From contig JALOBC010000014.1 of NCBI GenBank assembly GCA_023228465.1, forward strand, positions 1 through 64,000: DNA of 64,000 nucleotides. Reading direction: 5' to 3'. Positions 20,219 through 30,505 of the stretch are shown here, one piece after another. The translations under genes were made by a program, and so were the position numbers. The first letter of the stretch is position 1. Each line of letters opens with the position of its first letter. Source of the stretch: Dokdonella sp. (GTDB lineage: Bacteria; Pseudomonadota; Gammaproteobacteria; Xanthomonadales; Rhodanobacteraceae). Below the pieces are notes generated by a model, which ran no database searches, was not told the DNA's origin, and saw nothing but the letters and a program-made list of their open reading frames with translations.

Positions 20219-20983
20219 TCAAGCCGGTGGATCGAACACCAGCGGCGGCGCGGCGTGCGAGCGACGGTAGCTGTCGATCACGTGGCCGTAATGCACCACG
20301 CGCCGGATCGTGTACCAGGTGATGCGGGTCACGTCGCGCACCGGGCGGAAGTGGCTGCCACGGAACTCGCCGTGATAGCGCGAATCGATCGGCACCGAGA
20401 CCACGCCCAGCCCGGCCTCGCGCGTGGCGGCGATCAGCAGCGCGGCCTCGAACACGAAATCGTTCACGCCGGTGGCCGCCAGCGCCAGCTCCAGGGCGGC
20501 CTGCGGGTAATAGCGCTGGCCGCTCTGGGTATCGGCCACCGGGATGCCGCAACCCCAGGAGATGCCCCAGTCGGCCACCGCGTTGGCACGCCGGCGCGCC
20601 GCCGGCTGGTTGTGCCGGTTGCGGATGCGCGCGCCGATGACGATGTGCTGCGGATACGCGCGCGCCGCGGCGAGCAGGCGCGGAATGTCGGCGGCCTGGT
20701 GCTGGCCATCCCCGTCCATGCTGATGACGGCGTCGAAGCCCAGTTCGCGTGCCTTGCGGAAGCCATCGCGCAGCGCCTGCCCCTTGCCCAGCGGACGCGG
20801 GTGGCGGATGAGGGTGAGCGGCAGGCCTTCGAGGCAGGCCAGCGTGCGGTCGCTGGACCCGTCATCGACGACGATCACGTCGGGGCACTCGGCCAACACC
20901 GCTTCGACCACTGCGCGGATCGCGCGCTCCTCGTTCAAGGCCGGAATCACCACCGCCACGCGTGCGCGATCACCGGCGCTCAT
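20219..20983 (-). CDS. Family 2 glycosyltransferase, polyprenol-phosphate sugar transferase-like
   Basis: The 254-residue protein has the GT-A start VAVVIPALNEE, a first acidic pair VIVVDDGSSDRT, and the DxD-like SMDGDGQH, resembling dolichol/polyprenol-phosphate mannosyl- or glucosyltransferases but without the extra membrane domain. GT2 genes of this form lie beside the chain-length-factor gene in many aryl-polyene clusters. Its ATG overlaps the chain-length-factor stop (ATGA), so it belongs to the KS-CLF-GT2 transcription unit. It may decorate the polyene or its lipid carrier; the precise donor and acceptor are unknown. Confidence 0.88.
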   Translation of the reverse strand: MSAGDRARVAVVIPALNEERAIRAVVEAVLAECPDVIVVDDGSSDRTLACLEGLPLTLIRHPRPLGKGQALRDGFRKARELGFDAVISMDGDGQHQAADIPRLLAAARAYPQHIVIGARIRNRHNQPAARRRANAVADWGISWGCGIPVADTQSGQRYYPQAALELALAATGVNDFVFEAALLIAATREAGLGVVSVPIDSRYHGEFRGSHFRPVRDVTRITWYTIRRVVHYGHVIDSYRRSHAAPPLVFDPPA

Positions 20984-21747
20984 GGCGACACCGTCACGTC
21001 GAGCCGCGCGGCTGCGCCGGCTGGCAGGGCGATCTCGCGTGTGACGCCGCAGGCGAGCGCCGCAAGCAGCTGGCGCGGCAGCGCGATCGGTTCGGCCGGT
21101 GCCGGGAGGGCCGCGCCGCTGGCGTGGCGCACGCGCAGCGTCACCCCCGTCGCCGCTGCGCCGGGCGGCACCAGCACCAGCGCCAGGCCATGCGCCATGC
21201 TGGTTGGCAGCACGCGCGCCAGCGCACCCCCGCCGTCGATGTCGCAGGCCACCATCAGCACCGGGCGCTGCTCGGCCAGGCATTCGCTTGCCGCTTCCAG
21301 CAGGCCGCTGGCGAGGCTGCCGTGCCAGGCGCTGAGCGCCGTGGAGGCGGCCTGGCAGCCGGTGGCGATGGTCCAGTAGCCCACGGCGGCATTCAGCACG
21401 GAGTTGTGGAAGCGGGTCGGCGACAGCTCCAGTGGATGGTCCGCCAGCGTGGTGCACAGGTCGTCGGTGATGTCGAGGTCGCCATGCATGGAAGCGTACA
21501 CGCACGGCAGGGCGGCCGGGTCCTGGCCGGCCATGCTGCAGGCCTGCCCGGCCACCTCGCAGGCGATGCGCACCGCCAGCGGCGCGCGGCGGCGTTCATT
21601 GGGCGCCAGGCGCCTGGCTGCCGGCGTGGGCGCTCCGTCCGTGGGCCAGGGCAGGTCGGCGCTCAGCAGGTGCGCCGCGCTGGGCCAGTTCGGTACGCCG
21701 GGCGCCCACCAGCCGATGCCGGCGACCTGGGCGAGGAGGGTTGCCAT
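20980..21747 (-). CDS. Beta-ketoacyl synthase chain-length-factor-like protein
   Basis: The 255-residue protein is similar to the N-terminal half of ketosynthases (VYASMHGD, RFHNSVLNAAVGYW, IATGCQAASTAL) and lacks the C-terminal half with the HGTxT and GHxxGA histidines, so it cannot be a full condensing enzyme. Such half-KS proteins accompany the ketosynthase in aryl-polyene/xanthomonadin clusters and are thought to set chain length or form a heterodimer. The start at ATG 21747 is 2 nt after the ketosynthase stop. An upstream extension to 21786 is open but unlikely. Confidence 0.87.
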   Translation of the reverse strand: MATLLAQVAGIGWWAPGVPNWPSAAHLLSADLPWPTDGAPTPAARRLAPNERRRAPLAVRIACEVAGQACSMAGQDPAALPCVYASMHGDLDITDDLCTTLADHPLELSPTRFHNSVLNAAVGYWTIATGCQAASTALSAWHGSLASGLLEAASECLAEQRPVLMVACDIDGGGALARVLPTSMAHGLALVLVPPGAAATGVTLRVRHASGAALPAPAEPIALPRQLLAALACGVTREIALPAGAAARLDVTVSP

Positions 21748-21749
21748 GG

Positions 21750-22949
21750 TCAGGGGCGGGCTCCGTGTGCGAAGGCGAGGATGCAATTGTTGCCGCCGAA
21801 GCCAAAGGAATGGCTGAGCGCGATACGCAGTGCGCGATCCTCGTTGTCCAGCGCGAACTGTGGCCCACAGGCCGGGTCCAGCGTGCTGGTATTGAGCGTG
21901 CCAGGCACCAGCCCCGCCTGCAGTGCGAGCACGGTCAGGACGGCCTCGAGGATGCCGGCCGCGCCCAGCGTATGGCCGGTCCAGCCCTTGGTGGAACTGA
22001 CCCGCGTCGTGGCCGGGAACAGATCGCCGACCACGGCCGCCTCCACCGCGTCGTTCTTCAGTGTGGCGGTGCCGTGCAGGTTGATGTAATCCACCTGCGA
22101 GGGCGCGAGGCCGCTGCGCGCGAGCGCCTCGTCGAGCGCCAGCCTTGCGCCGGCACCCTGCGGATGCGGCGTGGACATGTGCCAGGCATCGGAGGTCTCG
22201 CCATAGCCGAGCAGGCGCGGCGCGTCCAGATCCTCGCCATCACGTTCGAGCAGGGCGAACCCGGCCGCCTCGCCGATCGAGATGCCGCAGCGCGCCGCAT
22301 CGAAAGGCTGGCAGGGACGCGGCGCGACCAGTTCCAGCGCATTGAAGCCGAACAGCACGCTGCCGCACAGTGAATCGACGCCGGCCAGAATGGCCGCGTC
22401 AACCACGCCGAGGCGGATCAGGCGCTCGGCCTGGGCAAAGATCTTGGCGCTCGACGAGCAGGCCGTGGACACCGTCAGGCACGGGCCGCGCGTGCCGAGC
22501 ACGGCCTGCAGGAACAGGCCGGCCGAGTGCAGCGTATGCAGGTGCGGATGGGCCAGGTGCGCGGGAAAGCGGCCGTCCTCCAGGCACCGGTAGGCTTCTT
22601 CGGTGGCGCCGATGCTGGCCGTGGAGGTGGCGACGATGAGCGCCACGCGCTCCGCGCCGTAGCGGGCGATGGCCGCGTGCGCCGCATCGAGGAAGCCATC
22701 CCCGCCCAGGCCGAGCCAGGCCAGGCGATTGTTGCGGCAATCGAAGGGGCGCCACGGCGCCGGCAGCGGCGCCTCCTCGAGGCCGGCGACGCGGCCGATC
22801 GCGCATTCCAGCGGCACCGCGGTGAAGTCGTTGTGGCGCAGGCCGCTGCGCCGCTGGCGCAGGCCGTCCAGCTGGGCGGCGCAGCCGCGGCCCAGTGCCG
22901 AGGTGGCAGTAAACGCGGTAATGGCGAGGGCGGGAATGCGATGGGGCAC
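21750..22949 (-). CDS. Beta-ketoacyl-ACP synthase, aryl-polyene (ApeO/xanthomonadin) type
   Basis: The 399-residue condensing enzyme has the full Cys-His-His triad: STACSSS (Cys164), LHGTAT and GHTLGA, plus the GFGGNN C-terminal loop. It should extend an acyl-ACP by two carbons with malonyl-ACP. It heads an operon with the chain-length factor and glycosyltransferase. The start is GTG 22949, with no obvious Shine-Dalgarno. It is divergent from hemF, only about 108 bp away. The set lacks an ACP, dehydratase and exporter in this window, so it is a part-cluster. Confidence 0.9.
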   Translation of the reverse strand: MPHRIPALAITAFTATSALGRGCAAQLDGLRQRRSGLRHNDFTAVPLECAIGRVAGLEEAPLPAPWRPFDCRNNRLAWLGLGGDGFLDAAHAAIARYGAERVALIVATSTASIGATEEAYRCLEDGRFPAHLAHPHLHTLHSAGLFLQAVLGTRGPCLTVSTACSSSAKIFAQAERLIRLGVVDAAILAGVDSLCGSVLFGFNALELVAPRPCQPFDAARCGISIGEAAGFALLERDGEDLDAPRLLGYGETSDAWHMSTPHPQGAGARLALDEALARSGLAPSQVDYINLHGTATLKNDAVEAAVVGDLFPATTRVSSTKGWTGHTLGAAGILEAVLTVLALQAGLVPGTLNTSTLDPACGPQFALDNEDRALRIALSHSFGFGGNNCILAFAHGARP

Positions 22950-23027
22950 GGCGGGACGTCAGTGGGCGCGTGCCGGATTATGGCATGGCCTTGCCGCGCG
23001 TCCGCCGGCCAGCCACGCGGCTGCTAG

Positions 23028-24032
<1,005 letters not shown>

Positions 24033-24036
24033 ACGC

Positions 24037-24531
24037 TCATTTCCACTCATAGAGCGTGTAGTACACCGGCGCGATCGGACCCTCGTTGGGGTTGCGCATC
24101 AGGCGCCCGTCCGGGCCGTCGGCGTAGAAGGTCTGCGTGGGGCCGCGCTGCGGATGGATCTTGATCATCCACAGGTGACCGTTCTGGCGGTACTCCTCGA
24201 TGGTGTCCTTGCCCTGGGTGCGCGTGGTGACCTGGCTGGCGGCCACGCGCGCCTGGCTTTCGGCGGCATCGCGCGAGGCCTTGTCGCGCACCAGGCGCGC
24301 ATCCGGCGGCGGCAGGGGCGCCAGCGGATCGGTCGCCGCGTCGGCGGCGGGTTCGCTGGCCGTTGCCGCGGCGGGCGGGTTCACTGGTGCGTTGACGCCC
24401 GGATCGTCCAGTCCCGGCGGCGGCGGGATCTCGGCGCGCGCAGGTCGTGGCGGGTCGGCGGCAATGACACTGGCGCAGCCAAGGCCGGCGACGATGGCAA
24501 GGATCAGCAACAGGCGCGAGGTCGGGTTCAT
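24037..24531 (-). CDS. DUF2782-like exported protein next to polA
   Basis: The 164-residue protein has an N-terminal signal peptide (LLLILAIVAGLGCASVIA), a low-complexity Pro/Ala/Asp stretch at about residues 30-90, and a C-terminal domain with TIEEYRQNGHLWMIKIHP and YTLYEWK that resembles DUF2782. Proteins of this type commonly sit next to polA in gammaproteobacteria, as here, where it diverges from polA. Function is unknown. A cysteine in LGCAS could be a lipobox, though the context is not ideal. Confidence 0.8.
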   Translation of the reverse strand: MNPTSRLLLILAIVAGLGCASVIAADPPRPARAEIPPPPGLDDPGVNAPVNPPAAATASEPAADAATDPLAPLPPPDARLVRDKASRDAAESQARVAASQVTTRTQGKDTIEEYRQNGHLWMIKIHPQRGPTQTFYADGPDGRLMRNPNEGPIAPVYYTLYEWK

Positions 24532-24659
24532 CGTGGCATCTCCGTGACGGCTGCCAGCCTAGCAGAGCGCGCCCCCGGGTGGGCATGTGCGACGGTGCGT
24601 CGTTGCAATGGGCTCAGGCGCGCGCCAAGCTGCCGATTCAGCCCTCCGACCCTGCCGCC

Positions 24660-27383
24660 ATGTCCAGCGCCCGTCCGCAGCTCGTCCTCATCGACGGTTC
24701 TTCCTACCTCTACCGCGCCTTCCACGCCCTGCCGCCGCTCAGCAACGCGGCCGGCGAGCCGACCGGGGCGCTGTTTGGCGTGGTGCAGATGCTGCGCGCG
24801 ATCCTCAAGGAAGCGCCCACCTATGTCGCCTTCGTGCAGGATGCGCCCGGCCCGACCTTCCGCGATGCCCTGTACCCCGACTACAAGGCAACGCGCGCGC
24901 CGATGCCGGAGGACCTGCGCGCGCAGGTCGAGCCGATGCTGGCCATCGTCGCCGCGCTCGGCATTCCGATCCTGCGTGTGCCCGGCGTCGAGGCGGACGA
25001 TGTCATCGGCACCCTGGCCACGCAGGCGGCCGCGGCGGACATCGAGGTGCGCATTTCGACCAGCGACAAGGATTTCGCCCAGCTGGTGCGCCCGGGCATC
25101 ACCCTGGTCAACACCATGACGCACACCACCACCGACGCGGCCGGCGTGATGGAGAAGTTCGGCGTGCACCCGCAGCAGATCGTGGACTACCTCGCGCTCA
25201 TGGGCGACAGCGTGGACAACATCCCCGGCGTGGACAAGTGCGGACCCAAGACCGCGGCCAAGTGGCTGGCGGCCTGGGGTGATCTCGATACGGTCATGGC
25301 CCGGGCCGACGAATTCCCGGGCAAGCTCGGCGAGAACCTGCGCAAGGCCCTGCCGCACCTGCCGCTGTCACGCGAACTGGCCACCATCAGGACCGACGTG
25401 GCGCTGGATCTCGCGCCGACCGACCTCGCCCTGCGCGAGCGCGATACGGAGACGCTGCGCACGCTCTATCGCCGCTACCAGTTCAATGCCGCACTGAAGG
25501 AACTCGACGCCGGCGAGGCGGTGGCGCCGGCACCTGCGGCAGCGGTCGCCACGCCCGCCTCCGCGGGCGAGGCGCCCCGGCCCGGCGAATACGAGCTGGT
25601 CACCACGCCGGCGGCGCTGGAGGCCTGGCTGGCGCGCCTGCGCACGGCGCCGCTCATCGCCTTCGATACCGAAACCACCTCGCTCGACCCGCTGCGCGCC
25701 GAGCTGGTGGGGCTGTCCTTCGCGGTCGAGGCCGAGCGCGCCTGCTACATCCCGGTCGGGCATGCCTATCCGGGTGTGCCGGCGCAGCTGCCGCGGGCCG
25801 ACGTGCTGGCGGCACTGGCACCGATCCTGGAAGACCCCGAGCGTCCCAAGCTTGGCCAGAATGCAAAATACGACCTGCACGTGCTGGCCGGCGCCGGCAT
25901 CCAGGTGCGCGGCATCGCGCACGACACCCTGCTCCAATCCTACGTGCTGCATTCGACCTGGCGGCACGACATGGACAGCCAGGCCAGGCGCATGCTGGGC
26001 TATGACACCCTGCGCTATGAGGAAGTCGCCGGCAAGGGTGCCAAACAGATTCCGTTTGCCGCGGTCGACCTGGCCACCGCCTGCCGCTACGCGGCCGAGG
26101 ACGCCGACATCACCCTGCGCCTGCACCACGCACAATGGCCGGCCTTCACCCACGAGCCCGGCTTGCGCCACGTGTACGAGGCGATCGAGCTGCCGCTGCT
26201 GCCGGTGCTGGCGCGCATGGAGCGGCGTGGCGTGCTGATCGATGCGGCCGCACTCAAGCGCCAGAGCCAGGAGCTGGCCGTGCGCATGCAGGCCCTGACC
26301 GAGCAGGCCCACGACCTGGCCGGCCGCCCGTTCAGCCTGGACTCGCCCCGCCAGCTGGGTGCGCTCCTGTTCGACGAACTCGGCCTGCGGGTGGCGGTGA
26401 AGACGCCGGGCGGCCAGCCTTCGACCAACGAGGAGGCGCTGGAAGCCATTGCCGACGAGCATGCACTGCCGCGGGTCATCCTCGATTACCGCAGCCTGGC
26501 CAAGCTGCGCAGCACCTACACCGAAAAGCTGGCCGACCTGGTCGATGCCCAGGGGCGCGTGCACACCAGCTACGGGCAGGCAATTGCCGCCACCGGGCGA
26601 CTGTCCTCGTCCGATCCCAACCTGCAGAACATTCCGGTGCGCACCGATGAGGGCCGGCGCATCCGCCAGGCCTTCGTGGCGCCTGCGGGCTGGCGCATCG
26701 TGGCCGCCGACTATTCGCAGATCGAGCTGCGCATCATGGCCCACCTGTCGGGCGACCCCGGCCTGCTGGCCGCCTTCCACGGTGGCCAGGACGTGCACCG
26801 CGCCACGGCGGCGGAAGTATTCGACGTGCCGCACGCGCAGGTCGATGCGCACCAGCGGCGCGCCGCCAAGGCGATCAACTTCGGCCTCATGTACGGCATG
26901 AGCGCCTTTGGCCTGGCGCGCCAGATCGGCGTTTCACGCGGCGAAGCGCAGGAATACATCGCGCGCTACTTCAACCGCTATCCGGGCGTGCGCGATTTCA
27001 TGGAGCGCATCCGCGGCCAGGCCCACGCGCAGGGCTACGTCGAAACCCTGTTTGGCCGCCGCCTGTACCTGGATCACATCAATTCGCGCAATGCGGCGCA
27101 GCGCGCCGGCGCCGAGCGGGCCGCCATCAACGCGCCCATGCAGGGCAGCGCCGCGGACATCATCAAGCGCGCCATGATTGCCGTCGATGCATGGCTGGCG
27201 GATCAGGACACGTGCGCCCACATGCTGCTGCAGGTGCACGACGAACTGGTGTTCGAGGTACGTGCCGACGCGGTCGATGCCATCGTCGCCGGCGTGCGCG
27301 AGCGCATGGCCGCCGCCGCCGAACTGCAGGTGCCGCTGGTGGTCGATATCGGTACCGGGGCGAACTGGGACGAGGCGCATTGA
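24660..27383 (+). CDS. polA: DNA polymerase I
   Basis: The 907-residue protein has all three Pol I modules. The 5' nuclease covers about residues 1-290 (LVLIDGSSYLYRAFHA, EADDVIGTLA, GDSVDNIPG). The 3'-5' exonuclease has its catalytic acids intact (IAFDTETTSLD). The polymerase has motif A DYSQIELRI, motif B RRAAKAINFGLMYG and motif C VHDELVFEV. It fills gaps and removes Okazaki primers. The start ATG 24660 follows a pyrimidine-rich leader without a clear Shine-Dalgarno; a frame open to 24579 is divergent-promoter sequence. A likely small RNA lies directly downstream. Confidence 0.97.
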   Translation: MSSARPQLVLIDGSSYLYRAFHALPPLSNAAGEPTGALFGVVQMLRAILKEAPTYVAFVQDAPGPTFRDALYPDYKATRAPMPEDLRAQVEPMLAIVAALGIPILRVPGVEADDVIGTLATQAAAADIEVRISTSDKDFAQLVRPGITLVNTMTHTTTDAAGVMEKFGVHPQQIVDYLALMGDSVDNIPGVDKCGPKTAAKWLAAWGDLDTVMARADEFPGKLGENLRKALPHLPLSRELATIRTDVALDLAPTDLALRERDTETLRTLYRRYQFNAALKELDAGEAVAPAPAAAVATPASAGEAPRPGEYELVTTPAALEAWLARLRTAPLIAFDTETTSLDPLRAELVGLSFAVEAERACYIPVGHAYPGVPAQLPRADVLAALAPILEDPERPKLGQNAKYDLHVLAGAGIQVRGIAHDTLLQSYVLHSTWRHDMDSQARRMLGYDTLRYEEVAGKGAKQIPFAAVDLATACRYAAEDADITLRLHHAQWPAFTHEPGLRHVYEAIELPLLPVLARMERRGVLIDAAALKRQSQELAVRMQALTEQAHDLAGRPFSLDSPRQLGALLFDELGLRVAVKTPGGQPSTNEEALEAIADEHALPRVILDYRSLAKLRSTYTEKLADLVDAQGRVHTSYGQAIAATGRLSSSDPNLQNIPVRTDEGRRIRQAFVAPAGWRIVAADYSQIELRIMAHLSGDPGLLAAFHGGQDVHRATAAEVFDVPHAQVDAHQRRAAKAINFGLMYGMSAFGLARQIGVSRGEAQEYIARYFNRYPGVRDFMERIRGQAHAQGYVETLFGRRLYLDHINSRNAAQRAGAERAAINAPMQGSAADIIKRAMIAVDAWLADQDTCAHMLLQVHDELVFEVRADAVDAIVAGVRERMAAAAELQVPLVVDIGTGANWDEAH

Positions 27384-27499
27384 GGCCCATGATGGCGCGC
27401 GGCGGCGCGCAACCCGGATCGGTGCGGGTCGGTCCGGTGAACGCCAGATAAACAGCGCCGGGAAGCCACTGGAAACTTTCTCGCCCAATCCCGATCTAT

Positions 27500-27626
27500 G
27501 TCGTCGGGCGCACGCAACGGCGCCCCGGTTCACTCACCTCCCTGAGTGCAACCCGCGAAGGCCGGTCCCTCCCCAGACCGGTTTTCCCGCCCCGAGGGCT
27601 CCCCCTGGCCCTCGGGGCATTTTTTT
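27500..27626 (+). ncRNA. sX13/Spot42-position small RNA with C-rich hairpin loops
   Basis: No ORF fits this stretch, but it folds into consecutive perfect hairpins. The first is GGGCGC/GCGCCC (27506-27511 with 27520-27525). The second is CACTCA/TGAGTG with loop CCTCCC (27531-27548). The third is CCGGTC/GACCGG with loop CCTCCCCA (27562-27581). The last is the terminator stem with loop TCCCCCTG. Loops presenting C-runs are the hallmark of sX13, a Xanthomonadaceae sRNA pairing with G-rich ribosome-binding regions, and the polA-downstream position matches Spot 42 in enterics and, as I recall, sX13. A CTATGT at 27495-27500 could be the -10; the 5' end is approximate. Confidence 0.68.
27589..27626 (+). 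terminator. Rho-independent terminator of the polA-downstream sRNA
   Basis: An 11-bp perfect stem, GCCCCGAGGGC with GCCCTCGGGGC, an 8-nt loop TCCCCCTG, then A and seven T residues. It ends the predicted sRNA and would also stop polA read-through. Confidence 0.95.
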
Positions 27627-27860
27627 GTGGGTGATTTTTGCGATCCGTCCGGGATCGCTGGCGTCTGGCGGGCTTGCGGCAAGCAGGCTGGGTGTTGCCT
27701 TCGTTTGAATCCACTCCCGGCCGTCCGTGGCCGGACTGTCAGGGTGAAGCACGGCTTCGGGTGGGGGGCAGCCGGCGGCGGGAAAGCGATTGGGCACGGT
27801 GCTTCCCGGGAACCGCTGCCTTCCGATGCGCATCCACCGTGCCCGGCCGAACCGGCCAGG

Positions 27861-29231
27861 TCATGGCGATCCTGAATGGATGGCCGGAGCAGACAGCGCT
27901 GCGAGCAGGGCGCTGCGGGGCAGCTTGCCGGTGGCGTTGCGCGGCAGGGCCGCGACCGTGCGCAAGGGGCGGGGCAGGAAGGCCGGGTCGATCGCCTCGC
28001 GCAGTTCGGCGAGCAACTCCGCTTCGCTGCGGCCGGGCGCCACCACCAGGGCGGCGATGCGGCGCACGCCGCTGGCGTCGGCGCCCTCGGCCTGGAACAC
28101 CACGGCATCCTCGACGCCGGCCAGGGCGAGCACGCGCCGGGTCAGATCGGCCAGTGAGGCGCGCTTGCCGGCAATCTCGACCAGGTCCACCTGGCGTCCA
28201 CGCAGCCCGAATTGCCCGCCGGGCAGCAGTTCCACCACGTCCGGCAGCAAGACCGGCTGGTCGAACCACGGCGCATCAACGAGCGTGCCATCCGGCTGCG
28301 GGCGCAGCTGCACGCCGGAATAGGGTTGCCAGTGCGCCCCATGCGCGCTGCGGCGCTGGGCAATCACGCAGGTTTCGGTCGAGCCGAACAGCTCGAGCAC
28401 CGGCGCCCCCAGGACACGTTCCGCATCGCGCGCGAGTTCCTCCGCCAAGGGGGCCGTGGCCGACACGATCGCCGCCAGGGCGGGCAGCGGCTGGCCGGAG
28501 CGCAGCAGCGCACGCAGATGCACGGGCGTGGTCACCAGCACGCGCGGTGCCGGCAGTTCGCTCAATGCGGCGGCCACGTCGGCCGGAAACAGCGGATGCC
28601 GGCTGGAGACCGCGAAGGGTCCGAGCAAGGGCAGCAGCACCGACATCTCCAAGCCATACATGTGCTGCGCCGGCACGCTGGCGACGATGTGGCCCTGGGT
28701 GCCCGGCGCCAGGCCCATCGCCGCGGCGATCGCCTGCGCGTTGCGCGCCGTGCAGGCATGCAAAGTGCGCCAGCTCTTCGGATTGGCCTTCGGCTGGCCG
28801 GTGCTGCCCGAGGTGTAGCCCACCACCGCGATCTGCGCCGGCGCCACCCGGGGTGATGCCGGGGGGCCCTCCGCCACGCCGTCGGCGAGCAGGATCCGGT
28901 GCGCCGCGCCGGATCCCTCGCTCAGGGCGTAGCTGGCCGGATTGGCCGCCAGGACCTCGGCAACCGCCCGCGGCATGCGCGAAGGCGGCAGCAGGTTGCC
29001 CTGCCCGCGCGCCAGTGCCGCGCAGAACGCCACCACGAAGGCGTAGCGATCCTCACACAGGTTGATGGCTGCGCGGCCCTCCGGCAGGCTGGCGGCGACC
29101 CCGGCCACGTCGGCCAGGAAGTGCGCGACGTCCACCGGGCGGCCCTGCCGCCAGGCCACCACGCGCGCTGGATCATCACCTGCGAGCAGCGGCAGGCCAC
29201 GTCCGCAAGCAGTCCCCACAGCTGCCGACAT
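27861..29231 (-). CDS. AMP-forming acyl-ACP/acyl-CoA synthetase-like protein, aryl-polyene ligase type
   Basis: The 456-residue adenylate-forming enzyme has the P-loop YTSGSTGQPK (139-148), LFGSTET, the hinge segment GRQVDLVEIAGKR and the catalytic lysine in PRNATGKLPR. It is short for an acyl-CoA synthetase, as are the ligases that load aromatic starters onto ACP in aryl-polyene/xanthomonadin pathways. ATG 29231 has GGAGAGG 4-5 nt upstream; the open frame to 29633 is antisense-like filler. It starts 13 nt after tsaC, so the two are co-transcribed. It lies 5 kb from the ketosynthase operon, so its pathway assignment is inference. Confidence 0.8.
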   Translation of the reverse strand: MSAAVGTACGRGLPLLAGDDPARVVAWRQGRPVDVAHFLADVAGVAASLPEGRAAINLCEDRYAFVVAFCAALARGQGNLLPPSRMPRAVAEVLAANPASYALSEGSGAAHRILLADGVAEGPPASPRVAPAQIAVVGYTSGSTGQPKANPKSWRTLHACTARNAQAIAAAMGLAPGTQGHIVASVPAQHMYGLEMSVLLPLLGPFAVSSRHPLFPADVAAALSELPAPRVLVTTPVHLRALLRSGQPLPALAAIVSATAPLAEELARDAERVLGAPVLELFGSTETCVIAQRRSAHGAHWQPYSGVQLRPQPDGTLVDAPWFDQPVLLPDVVELLPGGQFGLRGRQVDLVEIAGKRASLADLTRRVLALAGVEDAVVFQAEGADASGVRRIAALVVAPGRSEAELLAELREAIDPAFLPRPLRTVAALPRNATGKLPRSALLAALSAPAIHSGSP

Positions 29232-29244
29232 GCACCTCTCCCGG

Positions 29245-29826
29245 TTACTGGCGCAAAAGCTGCCCACTGATAGCGTCGCGGATCGGCGTCGGCCGCTCAA
29301 GCCCCCCGGTCGCGCCGTCCACGATGACGTCCAGCCCGGCGGCGAACATGGCCGCGACGGCCGCCGCGTTGCGCGCCGGCGCTTCGCCATGCCGGTTGGC
29401 GCTGGTTGACACCAGCGCGCCGCCGAACGCGCGGCACAGCGCGGCGGCGACGGGATGCGCCGTGACGCGCAGGGCGATGCCCGCGTGCGCGCCTGCGATC
29501 CAGGCCGGCACGCCCTGCGCACGCGGGAAGATCCAGGTGTGCGGACCGGGCCAGCTCGCCTGCGCCCGTGCCAGCGCCGCAGCCGGCACCGCGGCAAGGT
29601 CGATCCACGGGGCCACCTGATCGAACGCCGCACCGATCAGCAGCACGCCCTGGCTGGGCGGGCGCTGCTTGAGGGCGAACAGCCGGTCGAAGGCCGCCTG
29701 GTTGCGCGGATCGCAGCCCAGGCCGTACACCGCCTCGGTCGGATAGGCCACCACGCCGCCACGCTGCAGGGCCGCGGCGGCGGCGGCAAGGTCGCCGACC
29801 AGCATGGGGGCGAGCGTGGTGGGCAT
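29245..29826 (-). CDS. tsaC: L-threonylcarbamoyladenylate synthase (Sua5/YrdC family)
   Basis: The 193-residue protein makes threonylcarbamoyl-AMP from threonine, bicarbonate and ATP for the t6A37 modification of ANN-decoding tRNAs. Conserved text includes VVAYPTEAVYGLGCDP near the N terminus, the KQRPPSQGVLLI strand, SWPGPHTWIFP and VSTSANRHGE. The start is ATG 29826; the frame is open far upstream but the YrdC fold begins here. Length matches the short TsaC form without the Sua5 C-terminal domain. It is followed within 13 nt by the AMP-ligase gene. Confidence 0.95.
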   Translation of the reverse strand: MPTTLAPMLVGDLAAAAAALQRGGVVAYPTEAVYGLGCDPRNQAAFDRLFALKQRPPSQGVLLIGAAFDQVAPWIDLAAVPAAALARAQASWPGPHTWIFPRAQGVPAWIAGAHAGIALRVTAHPVAAALCRAFGGALVSTSANRHGEAPARNAAAVAAMFAAGLDVIVDGATGGLERPTPIRDAISGQLLRQ

Positions 29827-29897
29827 GGACGAGCCTGTGGCCGGGAGCAAATCCCGATGATCGCGCGCGCGGCGGGGCCCGCGCAATGCCGGGCTGG

Positions 29898-30377
29898 TCA
29901 GCGCGGCGCGTGCGCGGACCCGGCCAGGAAGTGCAGCGCAGCGCCGTTCATGCAGTAGCGCTGCCCGGTGGGTGGCGGGCCGTCGGGGAACACATGACCC
30001 AGGTGCGCGTCGCAACGCGCGCAACGGATCTCGGTGCGCAGCATGCCGTGGCTGGTGTCGCGAATCTCGCGCAGGTGGTCGGGGTCGAAGGGGGTGAAAA
30101 AGCTCGGCCAGCCGGTACCCGACTCGAACCTGGCCTGTGCATGGAACAGCGGCAGGTCGCAGAGGCGGCAGCCGAACGCGCCCTCGCCATGCGCGTCCAG
30201 CAGCCCGCCGCAGAATGGCGGCTCGGTGCCGTGGTCGATCATCACCCGGCGCTGTTCGGGCGTGAGCGCGGCGGCCAGGCGGGCGCGCTCGTCGGCCGCC
30301 AGCGGCGTCAGGTCGTAGCCGGAGGCGGAGCGTCGCTCCGGCGTGTTGCTGTGCGTGGTTGCGGATGGGCTGGGCAT
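29898..30377 (-). CDS. msrB: Peptide methionine-R-sulfoxide reductase
   Basis: The 159-residue protein reduces methionine-R-sulfoxide in proteins using thioredoxin. It has the zinc-binding CxxC pairs at C70/C73 (CRLC) and C119/C122 (CARC), the signature GTGWPSF, and catalytic Cys142 in RYCMN. ATG 30377 was chosen with AGGA upstream; in-frame ATG 30386 would add three residues. It follows msrA on the same strand after about 128 bp. No signal peptide is seen, so it is cytoplasmic. Confidence 0.94.
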   Translation of the reverse strand: MPSPSATTHSNTPERRSASGYDLTPLAADERARLAAALTPEQRRVMIDHGTEPPFCGGLLDAHGEGAFGCRLCDLPLFHAQARFESGTGWPSFFTPFDPDHLREIRDTSHGMLRTEIRCARCDAHLGHVFPDGPPPTGQRYCMNGAALHFLAGSAHAPR

Positions 30378-30505
30378 GTCGAGCATGATCCTGCGGCGAA
30401 AACGGTTGCGCGTCCCTGCGGGCCTCTTCAGTCTGCTGCGCACCGGCGCTGCGAGGGCAGGATGCGGCGCGAGGCATGCGCAGCGGATGCGCACTTCCCT
30501 GGGCC

